Source: Microbispora sp. H13382
Lineage (GTDB): Bacteria; Actinomycetota; Actinomycetes; Streptosporangiales; Streptosporangiaceae
DNA length: 64,000 nt
Reading direction: 5' to 3'
Assembly (NCBI RefSeq): GCF_014161445.1
Contig: NZ_JABBXA010000004.1
Location: 1 to 64,000 of the forward strand
The stretch's first letter is position 1, and the number at the start of each line of letters is the position of its first letter. Positions 16,441-23,987 of this stretch are shown piece after piece. Under the pieces are notes generated by a model. It searched no databases and was not told the DNA's origin. It was given only the letters and a program-made list of their open reading frames with translations. Position numbers and translations under genes: made by a program.

Positions 16441-17460
16441 GTGACGAAACGGTGGGGCCAGGTCGCGACCCGGGGCACGGGTGACGCCGAGCCGGGCCGC
16501 GACCGTGCCATCGCCATCGCCGGCACCGACGCCGGTGGCCGGGCGGCGGCCAGGCGCGCGCAGGCCGAGCAGCGGGAGGGCAGGGTCGCGGCGGGCCTGT
16601 CGGAGCTGGAGCGGTGGCTGGCCGACCAGGTCGCGCAGGGGATCGCGCAGGCCCGCCAGACGGGCCTCGCGGACTGGGACGACCTCGCCAGGCGGCTGGT
16701 CGACGCGCAGGCGCCCGGCGTGGCGGGGACCGTCGCCCGGCTCTCACGGGTGTTGCACGCGGAAGACTGGCCGGGCCTTCTCCTCGGGGAGTACGCGCTG
16801 CTCCATCTGCTCGCGGTCGCCCACCGCCGCGCCGCCGCGCTGCCCGAGCCGCTGCGGCAGACCGTGCGGGCGCGGGTCGGCTTCCCCGTCACCCGGGAGT
16901 CCGTCCTGGCCACCGCGGCCGTTCGGGACCACTGGGACGTCGTCGGCAGCCGGGACGAGGAGCAGGAGCGGCTGGTCGCCCGGCGCGTGTGGCTCGCGGG
17001 CCGTACGACGGGCCGTGCGGCGATGGTGCTGTCGTTCACGCCGGCCGGGCAGCCGCCGGACGCGTCACTCGCCCTGGGCACGACGATCGACGCCGATCTG
17101 GCGTTCTACCCGGGGGCGTCGCCGTTGCGGGCCCTCGTAGCCGAGCGGTACGGCCTCGCCGACGCGGGACCGCCGCCGGGGACGACGGTCTCCCGGGTGC
17201 CCGCGCTGATCGCGGAGGTGCTCACGGCCGACCCCTGGGCCGATTCGTGGCCGCTGGTGCTCGCCGGCGTCGTCCCCTGCCTGGACGGCCTCGCCGACGA
17301 GGAGGGGAACGCGCTGCCGCTGCATCCGTCCGCGGGCGTCCCGTGGCGGCTGCTGGCCGTCTCCGGCGGACGGCCGGTGACGGTCGCCGCCGAGTGGACG
17401 CCGCGCGGGCTGCTCCCGCTCACCACATGGGACGAAGAGGGTGGGGTGGTGCGGTTATGA
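16441..17460 (+). CDS. SWIM-family (YehQ-like) MoxR-cluster protein lacking the SWIM zinc finger
   Basis: A 339-residue protein that matches only the C-terminal part of actinobacterial SWIM zinc-finger family proteins. Recognisable blocks are RVAAGLSELERWLADQ, LVDAQAPGVAGTV, the RRVWLAGRTTGRAAMVLSF segment, DADLAFYPGASPLR, ADPWADSWPLVLAGVVP and the closing LLPLTTWDEEGG. Full-length relatives start with about 100 residues carrying the CxCxnCxH finger. Here the reading frame starts after it, and no frame between 16319 and 16440 encodes one. Thus either the start was lost by deletion or the protein works without the finger. The GTG start follows TACTGT by 7 nt. The TGA overlaps the next small ORF (ATGA). 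The family assignment is from recall of the alignment. Confidence 0.72.
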   Translation: MTKRWGQVATRGTGDAEPGRDRAIAIAGTDAGGRAAARRAQAEQREGRVAAGLSELERWLADQVAQGIAQARQTGLADWDDLARRLVDAQAPGVAGTVARLSRVLHAEDWPGLLLGEYALLHLLAVAHRRAAALPEPLRQTVRARVGFPVTRESVLATAAVRDHWDVVGSRDEEQERLVARRVWLAGRTTGRAAMVLSFTPAGQPPDASLALGTTIDADLAFYPGASPLRALVAERYGLADAGPPPGTTVSRVPALIAEVLTADPWADSWPLVLAGVVPCLDGLADEEGNALPLHPSAGVPWRLLAVSGGRPVTVAAEWTPRGLLPLTTWDEEGGVVRL

Positions 17461-17708
17461 CACCGGTTCCGGTTGTCGTCGTGTCGCGTCTGGGCGTGCC
17501 CGTGCCGTGCCCGGTTGCCGCCGTGCCGCGCGCGCTCGCGCCTGCCGGTCGCCCTGCCGTGCCCGCGGCGCGTCGCGCGGCACCCTCCCGGCGATCTGGT
17601 CCTGCGGCTCGCCCCGGCCGCGCACGCCGCCTTCGCGCCGGAGCGGCCGGCCTCGGCGTACGGCGGCGGGCGAAGGCGGCCGCCACGCGGAGGAGGGCCG
17701 CCCGATGA
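17457..17708 (+). CDS. Small Arg/Ala/Pro-rich ORF coupled to both neighbours
   Basis: An 83-codon ORF whose ATG overlaps the upstream stop (ATGA at 17457-17460) and whose TGA overlaps the start of the DUF5691 gene (ATGA at 17705-17708). The product is very basic and low in complexity (MTPVPVVVVSRLG at the start, an RRRAKAAATRRR-like end). I do not recognise it. Related clusters usually have the SWIM-family and DUF5691 genes directly adjacent. This could be a small real partner, a coupling device that carries ribosomes across a 250-bp insertion, or a remnant. The double 4-bp overlap is the main argument for translation. The DUF5691 gene also has its own GGAGGAG. Confidence 0.4.
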   Translation: MTPVPVVVVSRLGVPVPCPVAAVPRALAPAGRPAVPAARRAAPSRRSGPAARPGRARRLRAGAAGLGVRRRAKAAATRRRAAR

Positions 17709-19057
17709 CCGTTCCGTGGGAGGAGCTGGTGTGCGCCGCGCTGGTGGGCGCCGATCGCCGCGGCGTCCCGCCCGAGAGTCTGCTGGAGCAGGCGGCCGAG
17801 CAGGTGGTGAGGACGCGCGCGGGGCGGCGGCCGGGCAGGGGCGGTCCGCCGGCCCCCGCGGCGGCGGAGACGCTGCCGCTCGTGCCCGGCGCCGCGGCGG
17901 ACCGGCTGGCCCGGATGCTCGGCGGCGAGCAGGGCAGACTGCTCACCGAGTGGCTGGAGACGGCCGCCGCGCGGCGGGTGCGGGTCCCGGCCGAGCTGAT
18001 CCCCGGGCTGCTCGACCTCGGGGCGCGGGACCGGTCGATCCGCGCGTACCTGGGGGCGGTCACCGGAGCCCGGGGCCGGTGGCTCGCCGGTCTCAACTCC
18101 GCCTGGGCGTACCTGCTGGCCGAGCCCGCGCACGTCCCCCCGGACGAGGTGTGGCAGCTCGGCACGAGCGGGGACAGGCGGGCCTTCCTGGCCGCGCTGC
18201 GCCGCCGCGACCCCGCCGCCGCCAGGGACCTGCTGGCACGGGGCTGGGGCGCGGAGACGCCCGAGGACCGGACCGTCTTCGTGACGATCCTCGCCGACGG
18301 ACTCGGCATGGCCGACGAGCCGTTCCTGGAGGCGGTGCTGGACGATCGGCGCCGCGAGGTGCGGCAGGCCGCCGCCGACCTCCTCACCCGACTGCCGGAG
18401 TCGCGGCTGGCCCGCCGCATGACCGCGCGGGTGCGCCGATTCGTGACCAGGAGGGGCGCCGGGGTGCGGGCGGAGCCGCCGGCGGCCTGCGACGCCGCGA
18501 TGGAGCGCGACGGCGTCAGGGCGCGGCCGCCCGCCGGCATGGAGACGCGGGGCTGGTGGCTGCAGCAGGTGGTGGCGCACACGCCGCTGTCGTTCTGGCC
18601 GGGTCATCTCGGCATGCCGCCGGACGAGATCGCCGGCACCCGGATCGGCGAATGGGAGCGGGAGGTCCGTATGGGCTGGACCCGGGCCGCCATCCTGCAG
18701 CGGGACACGACGTGGGCCCGCGCCTTGTTCGAGGCCGAGCCGCTGACCGACCTGCTGGCCGTGCTCCCGCCGGAGGAGCGGTCCCAGCGGGCGGCCGAGC
18801 TGGTGGCGGGCCATCCCGTGGACGGCCAGATGGTCATGATGCTGGGCGGCGTGCCGCGACCGTGGGGGCCCCGGCTGGCGAAGGCCGTGCTCAAGAAGAT
18901 CGTCGAGACCACGCGGACGCAGCCGTGGAACGCCGGCGAGCTTGTCCGGCTGGCCGGCGAGCGGTTCGACCCCGCGATGCACACGCGGGTGGTGGAGGTC
19001 CCCGAACTGGCCGCGATCCTGCGGTTCCGCTTCGACATGCTGGAGGAGCTTGCATGA
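17705..19057 (+). CDS. DUF5691 family protein of the MoxR/VWA cluster
   Basis: A 450-residue, helix-rich cytoplasmic protein of the uncharacterised DUF5691 family, which is found mainly next to MoxR ATPases. Recognisable blocks are WEELVCAALVGADRRGV at the N-terminus, WLAGLNSAWAYLL in the middle (a HEAT-like repeat style), GTRIGEWEREVRMGW, and HPVDGQMVMMLGGVPRPWG near the end. ATG 17705 has GGAGGAG 8-9 bases upstream. The TGA overlaps the ATG of the MoxR gene (ATGA), so translation is coupled. Known biology of the family is minimal. A scaffolding or adaptor role for the MoxR-VWA machine is inferred from the invariant neighbourhood and helical-repeat look. Confidence 0.82.
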   Translation: MTVPWEELVCAALVGADRRGVPPESLLEQAAEQVVRTRAGRRPGRGGPPAPAAAETLPLVPGAAADRLARMLGGEQGRLLTEWLETAAARRVRVPAELIPGLLDLGARDRSIRAYLGAVTGARGRWLAGLNSAWAYLLAEPAHVPPDEVWQLGTSGDRRAFLAALRRRDPAAARDLLARGWGAETPEDRTVFVTILADGLGMADEPFLEAVLDDRRREVRQAAADLLTRLPESRLARRMTARVRRFVTRRGAGVRAEPPAACDAAMERDGVRARPPAGMETRGWWLQQVVAHTPLSFWPGHLGMPPDEIAGTRIGEWEREVRMGWTRAAILQRDTTWARALFEAEPLTDLLAVLPPEERSQRAAELVAGHPVDGQMVMMLGGVPRPWGPRLAKAVLKKIVETTRTQPWNAGELVRLAGERFDPAMHTRVVEVPELAAILRFRFDMLEELA

Positions 19058-20121
19058 CCAGCGTTCTGCGTCCGCACGCGGAGGACCAGTTCGCCGACGA
19101 ACTGGCCGTCCTCGGGAAGACCGACGACAGGCCGCGCCCGCCGGGCTGGCGGCTGTCGCCCTGGGCGGTGACGACCTACGTGCTGGGGGACGGCGGTCAG
19201 ATCACGCCCAAGTACATCGGACCGCGCAGGATCGTCGAGGTCGCGGTGGCGACGCTCGCCACCGACAGGGCGCTGCTGCTGCTCGGCGTGCCAGGCACGG
19301 CCAAGACCTGGTTGTCCGAGCACCTCGCGGCGGCGATCAGCGGCGACTCGACCCTGCTCGTGCAGGGCACGGCGGGCACGGCGGAGGAGGCCGTCCGCTA
19401 CGGGTGGAACTACGCCCGGCTGCTGTCGGAGGGCCCCTCCCGTCAGGCGCTGACGCCAAGCCCGGTCATGCGTGCCATGGCGGAGGGACGGCTGGCGCGG
19501 GTCGAGGAGCTCACCCGCATGCCGTCCGACGTGCAGGACGCCCTGATCACCCTGTTGTCGGAAAAGACGCTGCCGATCCCGGAGCTGGGTGAGGAGGTGC
19601 AGGCGGCCAAGGGCTTCAACGTCATCGCCACCGCCAACGACCGCGACCGCGGGGTCAACGACCTGTCGAGCGCGCTGCGCAGGCGGTTCAACACCGTCGT
19701 GCTGCCGGTCCCGGCCACCACCGAGGAGGAGGTCGACATCGTGGCCCGGCGCGTGGCGCAGCTCGGCCGTGCCCTGGAGCTGCCGGAGACCGTGACCGGG
19801 CTGGAGGAGATCCGCCGGGTGGTGACGGTCTTCCGGGAGCTGCGGGCGGGGGTGACCGCCGACGGCCGGACCAAGGTCAAGTCGCCCAGTGGCACGCTCA
19901 GCACGGCGGAGGCGATCTCGGTCGTCACCAGCGGGATCGTGCTCGCCGCCCACTTCGGGGACGGCGTGCTGCGCCCGGCCGACGTCGCGGGCGGCATCGC
20001 CGGGGCGGTGATCCAGGACCCGGTTTCCGATCGCGTGGTGTGGCAGGAGTACCTGGAGACCGTCGTCCGCGGCCGCGACGACTGGCGCGACTTCTACCGG
20101 GCCTGCCGCGATGCCGGCTGA
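19054..20121 (+). CDS. MoxR-type AAA+ ATPase (YehL-like)
   Basis: A 355-residue MoxR-family AAA+ ATPase. Walker A is GVPGTAKT (78-85). Walker B is divergent, as in the family (VEELTRMPSDVQDAL). Sensor 1 is ATANDRDRG and the arginine region SSALRRRFNTVVLP. The C-terminal lid helices follow. MoxR ATPases remodel or mature protein complexes together with a VWA-domain partner; the gene for that partner closes this cluster. The context (SWIM-family, DUF5682, VWA) places it with the YehL subfamily rather than RavA or classical MoxR. The start overlaps the DUF5691 stop and the 3' end overlaps the DUF5682 gene by 11 bases, so the ATPase and partners are made together. Confidence 0.93.
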   Translation: MTSVLRPHAEDQFADELAVLGKTDDRPRPPGWRLSPWAVTTYVLGDGGQITPKYIGPRRIVEVAVATLATDRALLLLGVPGTAKTWLSEHLAAAISGDSTLLVQGTAGTAEEAVRYGWNYARLLSEGPSRQALTPSPVMRAMAEGRLARVEELTRMPSDVQDALITLLSEKTLPIPELGEEVQAAKGFNVIATANDRDRGVNDLSSALRRRFNTVVLPVPATTEEEVDIVARRVAQLGRALELPETVTGLEEIRRVVTVFRELRAGVTADGRTKVKSPSGTLSTAEAISVVTSGIVLAAHFGDGVLRPADVAGGIAGAVIQDPVSDRVVWQEYLETVVRGRDDWRDFYRACRDAG

Positions 20122-22837
20122 GATCGCCGCCGGCGCCTCGTCCGGCCCGCGCGCGCCGTACGACGGCGGCACCGTGCCCCTCGGTGCCGGTGCCGGTGCG
20201 GGTGCCGGTTCGGTTGCCCGTGGCGCTGCGGGCGCGGGTGGCGGTGCGGGCGCGGGTGGCGGTGCCGGTTCGGGTGCCAGTGAGACCGCCGGGGATGTCG
20301 CGCCCCCGGGCCCGCACCGGGTTCGCCGCAGCAGTGGGCCGAGCACAGGGGCCCACGGCGGCGACCGCGACGGTTCGAGGGGTGGGGGCGGCCGCGACGG
20401 CACCGTGAGCGGCGGTGATCGGGGTGCCCGGGGGAGTGGCGGGGGTCTCGGTCCAGCCTCTGACCCAGATGGCGGGACCCGCCGAGGGCGCGGGGGCGCG
20501 AGCGAGGACCGGGGCGTGCCGGAGGTGTGGGTGCTGGGGGTGCGGCACCACGGGCCGGGATCGGCCAGGGCGGTGCGGGACGAGCTGCACCGGATCCGGC
20601 CCGATCTGGTGCTCGTCGAGGGCCCGCCCGAGGCCGACGGCCTCGTGGGGCTCGCCGCCGACCCCGGCATGCGCCCGCCGGTCGCGCTCCTGGCGTACGT
20701 GCCGGGGGAGCCGTCGCGGGCCGCGTTCTGGCCGTTCGCGGAGTTCTCGCCAGAATGGCAGGCGATCGCCTACGCGGCCGGGGCGGGCGTCGAGGCGCGG
20801 TTCTGCGACCTGCCCGCCGCCCACGCCCTCGCGCTGGACGCCGACCCCGTACGCCGGGACCCCGTCGGCGAACTGGCCCGCGCGGCGGGGTACGACGACC
20901 CGGAGCGGTGGTGGGAGGACCTGGTCGAGCACCGCGGCGAGGCCGGGACGCTCGACGTGATCGCGGAGGCGATGCGGGCCGTGCGCGACGGGCATGTCGC
21001 GGAGGGCGTCGAGGCCCGGCGCGAGGCGTACATGCGCAGGACGCTGCGGAAGGCGGCGCGGGAGGGGTTCGCCCGCATCGCGGTGGTCTGCGGGGCCTGG
21101 CACCTGCCCGCGCTGACCCCGCCCGCGCTGACCCTGCCCGCGCTGACCCTGCCCGCGCTGGGCCCGCCCGTGCTCACTCCGCCCGGCCGCCGCGTCCGGG
21201 GGCCCGCCACGGCCGTGCCGGAGGGGGCGCCGGCCGGCCCCGGCCGCCCGCCCTCGGCGGCGGAGGACGAGCGGCTGCTGCGCGGCCTGCCCAAGGTCAG
21301 GGTCGAGATGACGTGGGTGCCGTGGACCCACGGACGGCTCGCCGCGGGCGCGGGCTACGGCGCGGGCGTCGCCGCGCCCGGGTGGTACGAGCACCTGTTC
21401 ACGGCGCCCGACCGGCCGGTGGAGCGCTGGCTCGCCCGGGCCGCCGCGATCCTGCGTGAGGAGGGCCTGCCCGTCTCCTCCGCGCACGTCATCGAGGCCG
21501 TCCGGCTGGCCGGGGGGCTGGCGGCGCTGCGCGGCAGGCCGCTCGCCGGGCTGTCGGAGGTCACCGAGGCGGTCAGGGCGGTCCTGTGCGACGGCGACGA
21601 GCCGAAGGTCGAGCTGGTCCAGCGGCGGATGGTCGTGGGGGAGCGGCTCGGGCGGGTGCCGGAGGCCACGCCGATGGTGCCGTTGCGGCGGGACCTGCGT
21701 GACGAGCAGCGGCGGCTGCGCATGAAGCCGGAGACCCTCACCGGGGAGCACGACCTGGACCTGCGCAGGCCGCTCGACCTCGGCCGCAGCCGGCTGCTGC
21801 ACCGGCTCGCCCTGCTCGACGTGCCCTGGGGAACGCCCCGGCGGGCCCGGAGCAAGGGGACGTTCAAGGAGTCCTGGTCGCTGGAGTGGCGACCGGAGCT
21901 CGACGTCGCGCTCATCGAGGCAGCCGTGTGGGGGATCACGGTCGAGTCGGCGGCGACGGCCCGCGTCCGTGACCTCGCGGACGGCGCCGGCCTGCCCGAA
22001 CTGGCCGCGCTGGTCGAGCGCTGCCTGCCGGCTCACCTCCCCGGCGCGCTGCCGTACGTCCTGGCGCGCATCGAGGACCGGGCGGCGCTCGACGGCGAGG
22101 TGCGCCACCTCATGGCGGCGCTCCCCGCGCTCGTGCGGGCCCGCCGGTACGGCGACGTGCGCGGCACGGAGGGCCTCGCGGACGTCACCGAGTCGATGCT
22201 CGCCCGGATCTGCGCCGGGCTGTCCCCCGCCCTGACGGGACTGGACGAGGACGCGGCCCGCGCGATGGCGGCGCTCGTCGACGGGGTACACGCGGCCAGC
22301 GGGTTGATGGACGCGGCCGGGTTGACGGGGGCGGCCGCGCCGATGGGGAGTAGGCGGTGGCTCACGACGCTGGGCGCGGTCGCCCGCCGCGACGACCTGC
22401 CGGGGCTGCTCGACGGACGCATCGTGCGGATCCTGTCCGACGCCGAGGCCCTGGAGGACGACGTGGCCGCGCGCATGGCCCGGTCGATGTCGCCGGGGAA
22501 CCCCCCGGCCCGGTCGGCGGCCTGGATCGAGGGCTTCCTGTCCGGGGGCGGCCTGCTGCTCGTCCACGATCCGCGCCTGCTCGCCACCGTGGACGCCTGG
22601 CTCACCGGCCTGTCCTCCCAGGAGTTCGCGGACGCGCTGCCGCTGCTGCGGCGCACGTTCGGGGCGTTCCCGGCGCCCGAGCGGCGGATGATCGGCCGGC
22701 GGATCCGCTCCGGCTCCGCGCTCCGCTCCTCGGAACCGGGCGGTGACGCGGGGGCGGACCTCGACGACGGGCTGGCGGCGGGAGCCGTAAGGACCGTGCG
22801 GGAGATCTTGGGGCGCGAGACGGGCGGGAGGCCCTGA
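20111..22837 (+). CDS. DUF5682 (YehM-like) protein of the MoxR/VWA cluster
   Basis: A 908-residue protein if the ATG at 20111, overlapping the MoxR gene, is used. Residues 1-135 are Gly/Ala/Arg low-complexity sequence from short DNA repeats. The DUF5682 domain begins with VWVLGVRHHGPGSARAVRDEL, continues with LVLVEGPPEADGLV and VVCGAWHLPAL, and has a long helical C-terminal half. A GTG at 20516, close to the usual family start, is an alternative that removes the extension. A five-copy 15-bp repeat expands the segment right after GAWHLPAL. The His-rich N-terminal core resembles the EreA/ChaN-like esterase-type fold, but that is weak inference. The stop overlaps the VWA start (TGATG). Confidence 0.86.
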   Translation: MPAEIAAGASSGPRAPYDGGTVPLGAGAGAGAGSVARGAAGAGGGAGAGGGAGSGASETAGDVAPPGPHRVRRSSGPSTGAHGGDRDGSRGGGGRDGTVSGGDRGARGSGGGLGPASDPDGGTRRGRGGASEDRGVPEVWVLGVRHHGPGSARAVRDELHRIRPDLVLVEGPPEADGLVGLAADPGMRPPVALLAYVPGEPSRAAFWPFAEFSPEWQAIAYAAGAGVEARFCDLPAAHALALDADPVRRDPVGELARAAGYDDPERWWEDLVEHRGEAGTLDVIAEAMRAVRDGHVAEGVEARREAYMRRTLRKAAREGFARIAVVCGAWHLPALTPPALTLPALTLPALGPPVLTPPGRRVRGPATAVPEGAPAGPGRPPSAAEDERLLRGLPKVRVEMTWVPWTHGRLAAGAGYGAGVAAPGWYEHLFTAPDRPVERWLARAAAILREEGLPVSSAHVIEAVRLAGGLAALRGRPLAGLSEVTEAVRAVLCDGDEPKVELVQRRMVVGERLGRVPEATPMVPLRRDLRDEQRRLRMKPETLTGEHDLDLRRPLDLGRSRLLHRLALLDVPWGTPRRARSKGTFKESWSLEWRPELDVALIEAAVWGITVESAATARVRDLADGAGLPELAALVERCLPAHLPGALPYVLARIEDRAALDGEVRHLMAALPALVRARRYGDVRGTEGLADVTESMLARICAGLSPALTGLDEDAARAMAALVDGVHAASGLMDAAGLTGAAAPMGSRRWLTTLGAVARRDDLPGLLDGRIVRILSDAEALEDDVAARMARSMSPGNPPARSAAWIEGFLSGGGLLLVHDPRLLATVDAWLTGLSSQEFADALPLLRRTFGAFPAPERRMIGRRIRSGSALRSSEPGGDAGADLDDGLAAGAVRTVREILGRETGGRP
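21104..21178. repeat. 15-bp tandem repeat, five copies, coding
   Basis: Five 15-bp units of the form CTGCCCGCGCTGACC encode a Leu-Pro-Ala-Leu-Thr repeat inside the DUF5682 protein, directly after the conserved GAWHLPAL motif. The frame is preserved. Confidence 0.9.
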
Positions 22838-23970
22838 TGGACGGCGAGGACGAGCGGCTGCGCCGCTGGCGGCTGGTGCTCGGCGGCGCGGCGGAGGGGA
22901 CGCTCGAAGGAGCGGACGCCCGCATGGACGCCGCTCTCGCGGCCCTCTACGACGAGCAGGAGCGGAGCGGCGCCGGCCTTGGCGCGTCCGCGCCGCGCGT
23001 GGCCCGATGGCTGGGGGACATCAGGGAGTACTTCCCCTCCAGCGTCGTGCGGGTCATGCAGAAGGACGCCATCGAGCGGCTCGACCTGACCCGGCTGCTG
23101 CTGGAGCCCGAGATGCTGGAGGCCGTCGAACCCGACGTGCACCTGGTGGGCACGCTGCTGTCACTGGGCCGGCTCATGCCGGAGCGCGCCCGCGAGTCGG
23201 CCAGAGCGGTCGTCCGCACGGTCGTGCGGCAGCTGGAGGAGCGGCTGACGCGGCGCACGCTGGCGACCGTCGGCGGCGCGCTCGACCGCTCGGCCAGGAC
23301 CAGCCGGCCGAGGAGGGCGGCCGACGTCGACTGGGACCGGACGATTCGGGCCAACCTGCGCAACTACCTGCCCGAGCGGAAGACCATCGTGCCGTCCCGG
23401 CTGGTCGGATACGCCCGCGGGCAGCGGGCCGTGCGGCGGGAGGTCGTGCTGGCCGTCGACCAGAGCGGCTCGATGGCCGCCTCGGTGGTGTACGCGGGGG
23501 TCTTCGCCGCGGTGCTCGCCTCGATGCGTTCGCTGAAGACCTCGTTCGTGGCCTTCGACACGGCCGTCGCCGACCTCACCGACCGGCTGCGCGATCCCGT
23601 TGAGGTGCTGTTCGGTACCCAGCTCGGCGGCGGCACCGACATCAACCGGGCCGTGGCCTACTGCCAGCAGCTGATCACCCGGCCCGCCGACACCATATTC
23701 CTGCTGGTCAGCGATTTGTACGAGGGCGGGCCACGGGAGGAGACGCTGCGCCGGATCGGTGCGCTGACCGCCGCCGGAGTCCAGGTGATCGTGCTGCTCG
23801 CGCTGTCGGACGAGGGGGCGCCGCAGTACGACCACGACAACGCGGCGGCGCTGGCCGCGATGGGCGTGCCGGCCTTCGCCTGCACACCGGACGCCTTTCC
23901 CGGCCTCATGGCCGCCGCGATCGAGCGCCGGTCCTACGACCAAGGTCGCATTCCCGCGCCGGGACGGTGA
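22837..23970 (+). CDS. VWA-domain protein (YehP/CoxE-like) of the MoxR cluster
   Basis: A 377-residue protein with an N-terminal helical region and a C-terminal von Willebrand A domain. The MIDAS metal site is intact: DQSGS at residues 208-212, the Thr in GGGTDI, and Asp in LVSDLYEGG. The preceding NLRNYLPERKTIVPSRLVGY segment is typical of CoxE/YehP-like proteins that pair with MoxR ATPases. Its ATG overlaps the DUF5682 stop by one base, and it ends the cluster. The known theme is that the ATPase acts on, or is recruited by, the VWA protein through the metal site. The target of this particular pair is unknown. Confidence 0.92.
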   Translation: MDGEDERLRRWRLVLGGAAEGTLEGADARMDAALAALYDEQERSGAGLGASAPRVARWLGDIREYFPSSVVRVMQKDAIERLDLTRLLLEPEMLEAVEPDVHLVGTLLSLGRLMPERARESARAVVRTVVRQLEERLTRRTLATVGGALDRSARTSRPRRAADVDWDRTIRANLRNYLPERKTIVPSRLVGYARGQRAVRREVVLAVDQSGSMAASVVYAGVFAAVLASMRSLKTSFVAFDTAVADLTDRLRDPVEVLFGTQLGGGTDINRAVAYCQQLITRPADTIFLLVSDLYEGGPREETLRRIGALTAAGVQVIVLLALSDEGAPQYDHDNAAALAAMGVPAFACTPDAFPGLMAAAIERRSYDQGRIPAPGR

Positions 23971-23974
23971 TTTG

Positions 23975-23987
23975 TAATGTCCGTATC
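23975..23987 (+). promoter_or_regulatory. Leaderless-type -10 box TAATGT before the MFS gene
   Basis: TAATGT is followed by CCGTATC and then ATG at 23988, with no ribosome-binding site. It supports 23988 rather than 23967 as the start. Confidence 0.55.

Noticed and set aside
19925..22567. 880-codon minus-strand frame across MoxR and DUF5682
   Set aside because: It crosses two well-supported genes and shows only Arg/Pro/Gly composition, typical of GC-rich shadow frames.
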